Positions 8,208 to 8,901 of a stretch of DNA of 8,901 bases are shown here, one piece after another (the stretch's first letter is position 1; every line of letters begins with the position of its first letter). A program made the position numbers and the translations under genes. Origin of the DNA: Candidatus Peribacteria bacterium (GTDB lineage: Bacteria > Patescibacteria > JAEDAM01 > Absconditabacterales > Absconditicoccaceae); the NCBI GenBank assembly GCA_031288635.1, contig JAITQZ010000082.1, forward strand, positions 1 through 8,901, in the 5' to 3' direction. The notes below the pieces were generated by a model that saw nothing but the letters and a program-made list of their open reading frames with translations, searched no databases and was not told where the DNA came from.

Positions 8208-8542
8208 TAAAAAATAAAATCTGGAATCATGTTTTCTTTTTCTTGTGCCTCTTGTTCTTGGATTCTCTTGAGATGCTGTTGTACTTTCCTTTGTTTCTTT
8301 TCATAATTATATTGCACTACAAAATCTCAGAACTCAATAATAGCTTTATAGGTATCATCAAGAAATTTTTCATCTACTTCCGTACATTTGATACATACCA
8401 TCGTCTGCCTAAAAATATCATCAGAGGGTTTCAGTTGATCCAATAAAGTTATCAGCTTTTCTTTTTTCTTTTCAAAAGAAAGTTTGTGGAATTGAATTGA
8501 TAGAGTATTCAAAATAGTTGTATAAAGAATAAAAACACACAA
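8207..8542 (-). CDS. Small helical protein, first gene of the protease-like operon
   Basis: The frame is open for 111 residues from a TTG at 8542, with one UGA as Gly (8327-8329), ending at TAA, which shares one base with the ATG of the large gene. The start is uncertain because no in-frame ATG gives a long product. A TTG at 8512 is the alternative, and would suit a transcription start near 8538 better. The N-terminal dozen residues of the long form are hydrophobic (CVFILYTTIL). The rest is charged and helical, with EKKKEKLITLLDQL, a small CIKC motif, and a Gln/Glu/Lys-rich C-terminus (KKQRKVQQHLKRIQEQEAQEKE) that looks like a coiled coil. The stop-start overlap implies translational coupling, so it may be a partner, chaperone or regulator of the protease-like protein. 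I do not recognise a family. Confidence 0.62.
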
Positions 8543-8544
8543 GT

Positions 8545-8572
8545 AGTATACTCAGATTTTATAATTTTACAA
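8545..8572 (-). promoter_or_regulatory. Putative promoter of the protease-like operon
   Basis: On the minus strand TTGTAA (8572-8567) is separated by 16 bases from TATACT (8550-8545). The -10 box ends only 2 bases before the TTG at 8542, so if this promoter is real, translation of the small gene should start further in. A 9-bp inverted repeat covers the same stretch. Confidence 0.42.
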
Positions 8573-8581
8573 AAAATCTGA
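8552..8581. repeat. Inverted repeat over the operon promoter (candidate operator)
   Basis: TCAGATTTT (8552-8560) and AAAATCTGA (8573-8581) are perfect 9-bp inverted repeats with a 12-base spacer. They span the -35 box and spacer of the putative operon promoter. No T-run follows on either strand, so an operator is more likely than a terminator. Confidence 0.5.
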
Positions 8582-8607
8582 CCGTTTTGAGACAGATTTA
8601 TCGTATT

Positions 8608-8641
8608 TTGTACTTATATTTCTTAAATTTTAATATATAAT
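8608..8641 (+). promoter_or_regulatory. Candidate plus-strand promoter for the remnant gene
   Basis: TTGTAC at 8608-8613 lies 17 bases before TAATAT at 8631-8636. A second box, TATAAT, at 8636-8641, lies 8 bases before the ATG at 8650. The DNA here is very AT-rich, so such matches are easy to find by chance. Confidence 0.35.
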
Positions 8642-8649
8642 AGGTTAAA

Positions 8650-8823
8650 ATGACCATTAGAATCATAGCACCAACATCACGTTCAACACCAAATTCCCGT
8701 AGGGACAAACTATTGGCATGTCCAAACCATATAATACAGAAAATCGGACGCACCATGAGTGTATCTCTACATAAATAATACGATTTTGCAACCAAATCAA
8801 CTTTTTTCAAAGAACTAAACTAA
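8650..8823 (+). pseudogene. Possible decayed N-terminal fragment of an LD-carboxypeptidase (MccF/LdcA-like, S66 family)
   Basis: The ATG at 8650 opens 42 residues to TAA at 8776. The same frame continues for 14 more codons to TAA at 8821. The start, TIRIIAPTSRS, resembles the S66 family opening (IRVIAPSRS). Residues IGRTMSVSLHK resemble the GFTVTFGKHV strand, and the stretch after the first stop, YDFATKSTFFKEL, is spaced like DEFSSSSIESRVEDL. The catalytic Ser, Glu and His regions would lie further on and are absent. The frame ends 2 bases before a strong terminator, as a gene end would. S66 enzymes cut the L,D-peptide bond of muropeptides or inactivate microcin C. The similarity is weak and rests on short motifs. 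The opposite strand is open for 70 codons from a TTG (8598-8810), which I take as a shadow. Confidence 0.35.
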
Positions 8824-8859
8824 AAAAACAGCCCTAAACTTGTGGGGCTGTTTCCTTTT
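8822..8859 (-). terminator. Strong rho-independent terminator
   Basis: AAACAGCCC (8826-8834) pairs perfectly with GGGCTGTTT (8845-8853) across a 10-base loop. On the minus strand the stem is followed by a continuous T-run, and it lies a few bases after the TAA of the gene entering from the right. The plus-strand copy ends TTTCCTTTTA, so it may also stop transcription of the remnant gene. Confidence 0.85.
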
Positions 8860-8899
8860 ATCAATTTGCATTTTTCTCTACCATTTTCTTTCAAAAAGG
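8858..8899 (-). CDS. C-terminal end of a gene entering from the right edge (partial)
   Basis: The last 13 codons before TAA at 8860-8858 read PFGKKMVEKNANG with two UGA codons as Gly, the second just before the stop. The strong minus-strand terminator follows directly, which supports a gene end here. The other two minus-strand frames are a frame closed by TAG and a frame running into the terminator hairpin. Too little is present to suggest a function. Confidence 0.5.
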
Positions 8900-8901
8900 T
8901 A

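Noticed and set aside
8598..8810. 70-codon minus-strand open frame from a TTG start
   Set aside because: It has no ATG near the start and no ribosome site, and it begins directly after the minus-strand terminator. The plus strand here has the more protein-like frame.
1..8901. CRISPR arrays, tRNA or rRNA genes, insertion sequences
   Set aside because: I looked for regularly spaced repeats, cloverleaf-like stems and transposase motifs and saw none.

Overview
The window is AT-rich bacterial DNA in which UGA is read as glycine (genetic code 25). Under the standard code almost every gene breaks at in-frame TGA. Read as Gly, the pieces join into long single-frame genes that end at TAA or TAG. Several of these UGA codons fall on glycines that are invariant or typical of their families, such as the Gly of LPTGNY in a Por-type sorting tail and the first Gly of a GHG motif. 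This points to Candidatus Gracilibacteria (BD1-5) or Absconditabacteria (SR1) in the Candidate Phyla Radiation. The sequence alone does not separate the two.

Layout. Positions 1-123: nothing recognisable. 124-2670, minus strand: two adjacent membrane-protein genes. The upstream one has a soluble coiled-coil N-terminus and a three-helix C-terminal anchor. The downstream one is a polytopic protein with about 13-14 membrane segments. 2731-3920, plus strand: a uracil-DNA glycosylase superfamily gene, then an Sfp-type 4'-phosphopantetheinyl transferase. 3964-4303, plus strand: a small gene with a near-consensus promoter, a Shine-Dalgarno site, a LacI-like helix-turn-helix stretch and a terminator. 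4352-4979, minus strand: a gene of unknown function split by an apparent one-base frameshift. 5067-8542, minus strand: a two-gene operon, a small helical protein overlapping by TAATG a 1046-residue protein. The large protein has an alpha-helical N-terminus, a caspase/gingipain-like (clan CD) domain with a His711/Cys761 dyad, a beta-rich linker and a C-terminal tail closely resembling the Bacteroidota type IX secretion sorting domain. 8650-8823, plus strand: a possible decayed LD-carboxypeptidase (MccF/LdcA) N-terminal fragment. 8826-8858: a strong terminator serving mainly a minus-strand gene that enters from the right edge.

The most striking item is the large protease-like gene. A clan CD domain joined to a T9SS-type tail is a known arrangement in Bacteroidota but unexpected in a code-25 CPR genome, and the protein has no visible signal peptide. 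An inverted repeat overlies the putative promoter of its operon. The LacI-like small protein is one possible regulator, but nothing in the sequence shows this directly.
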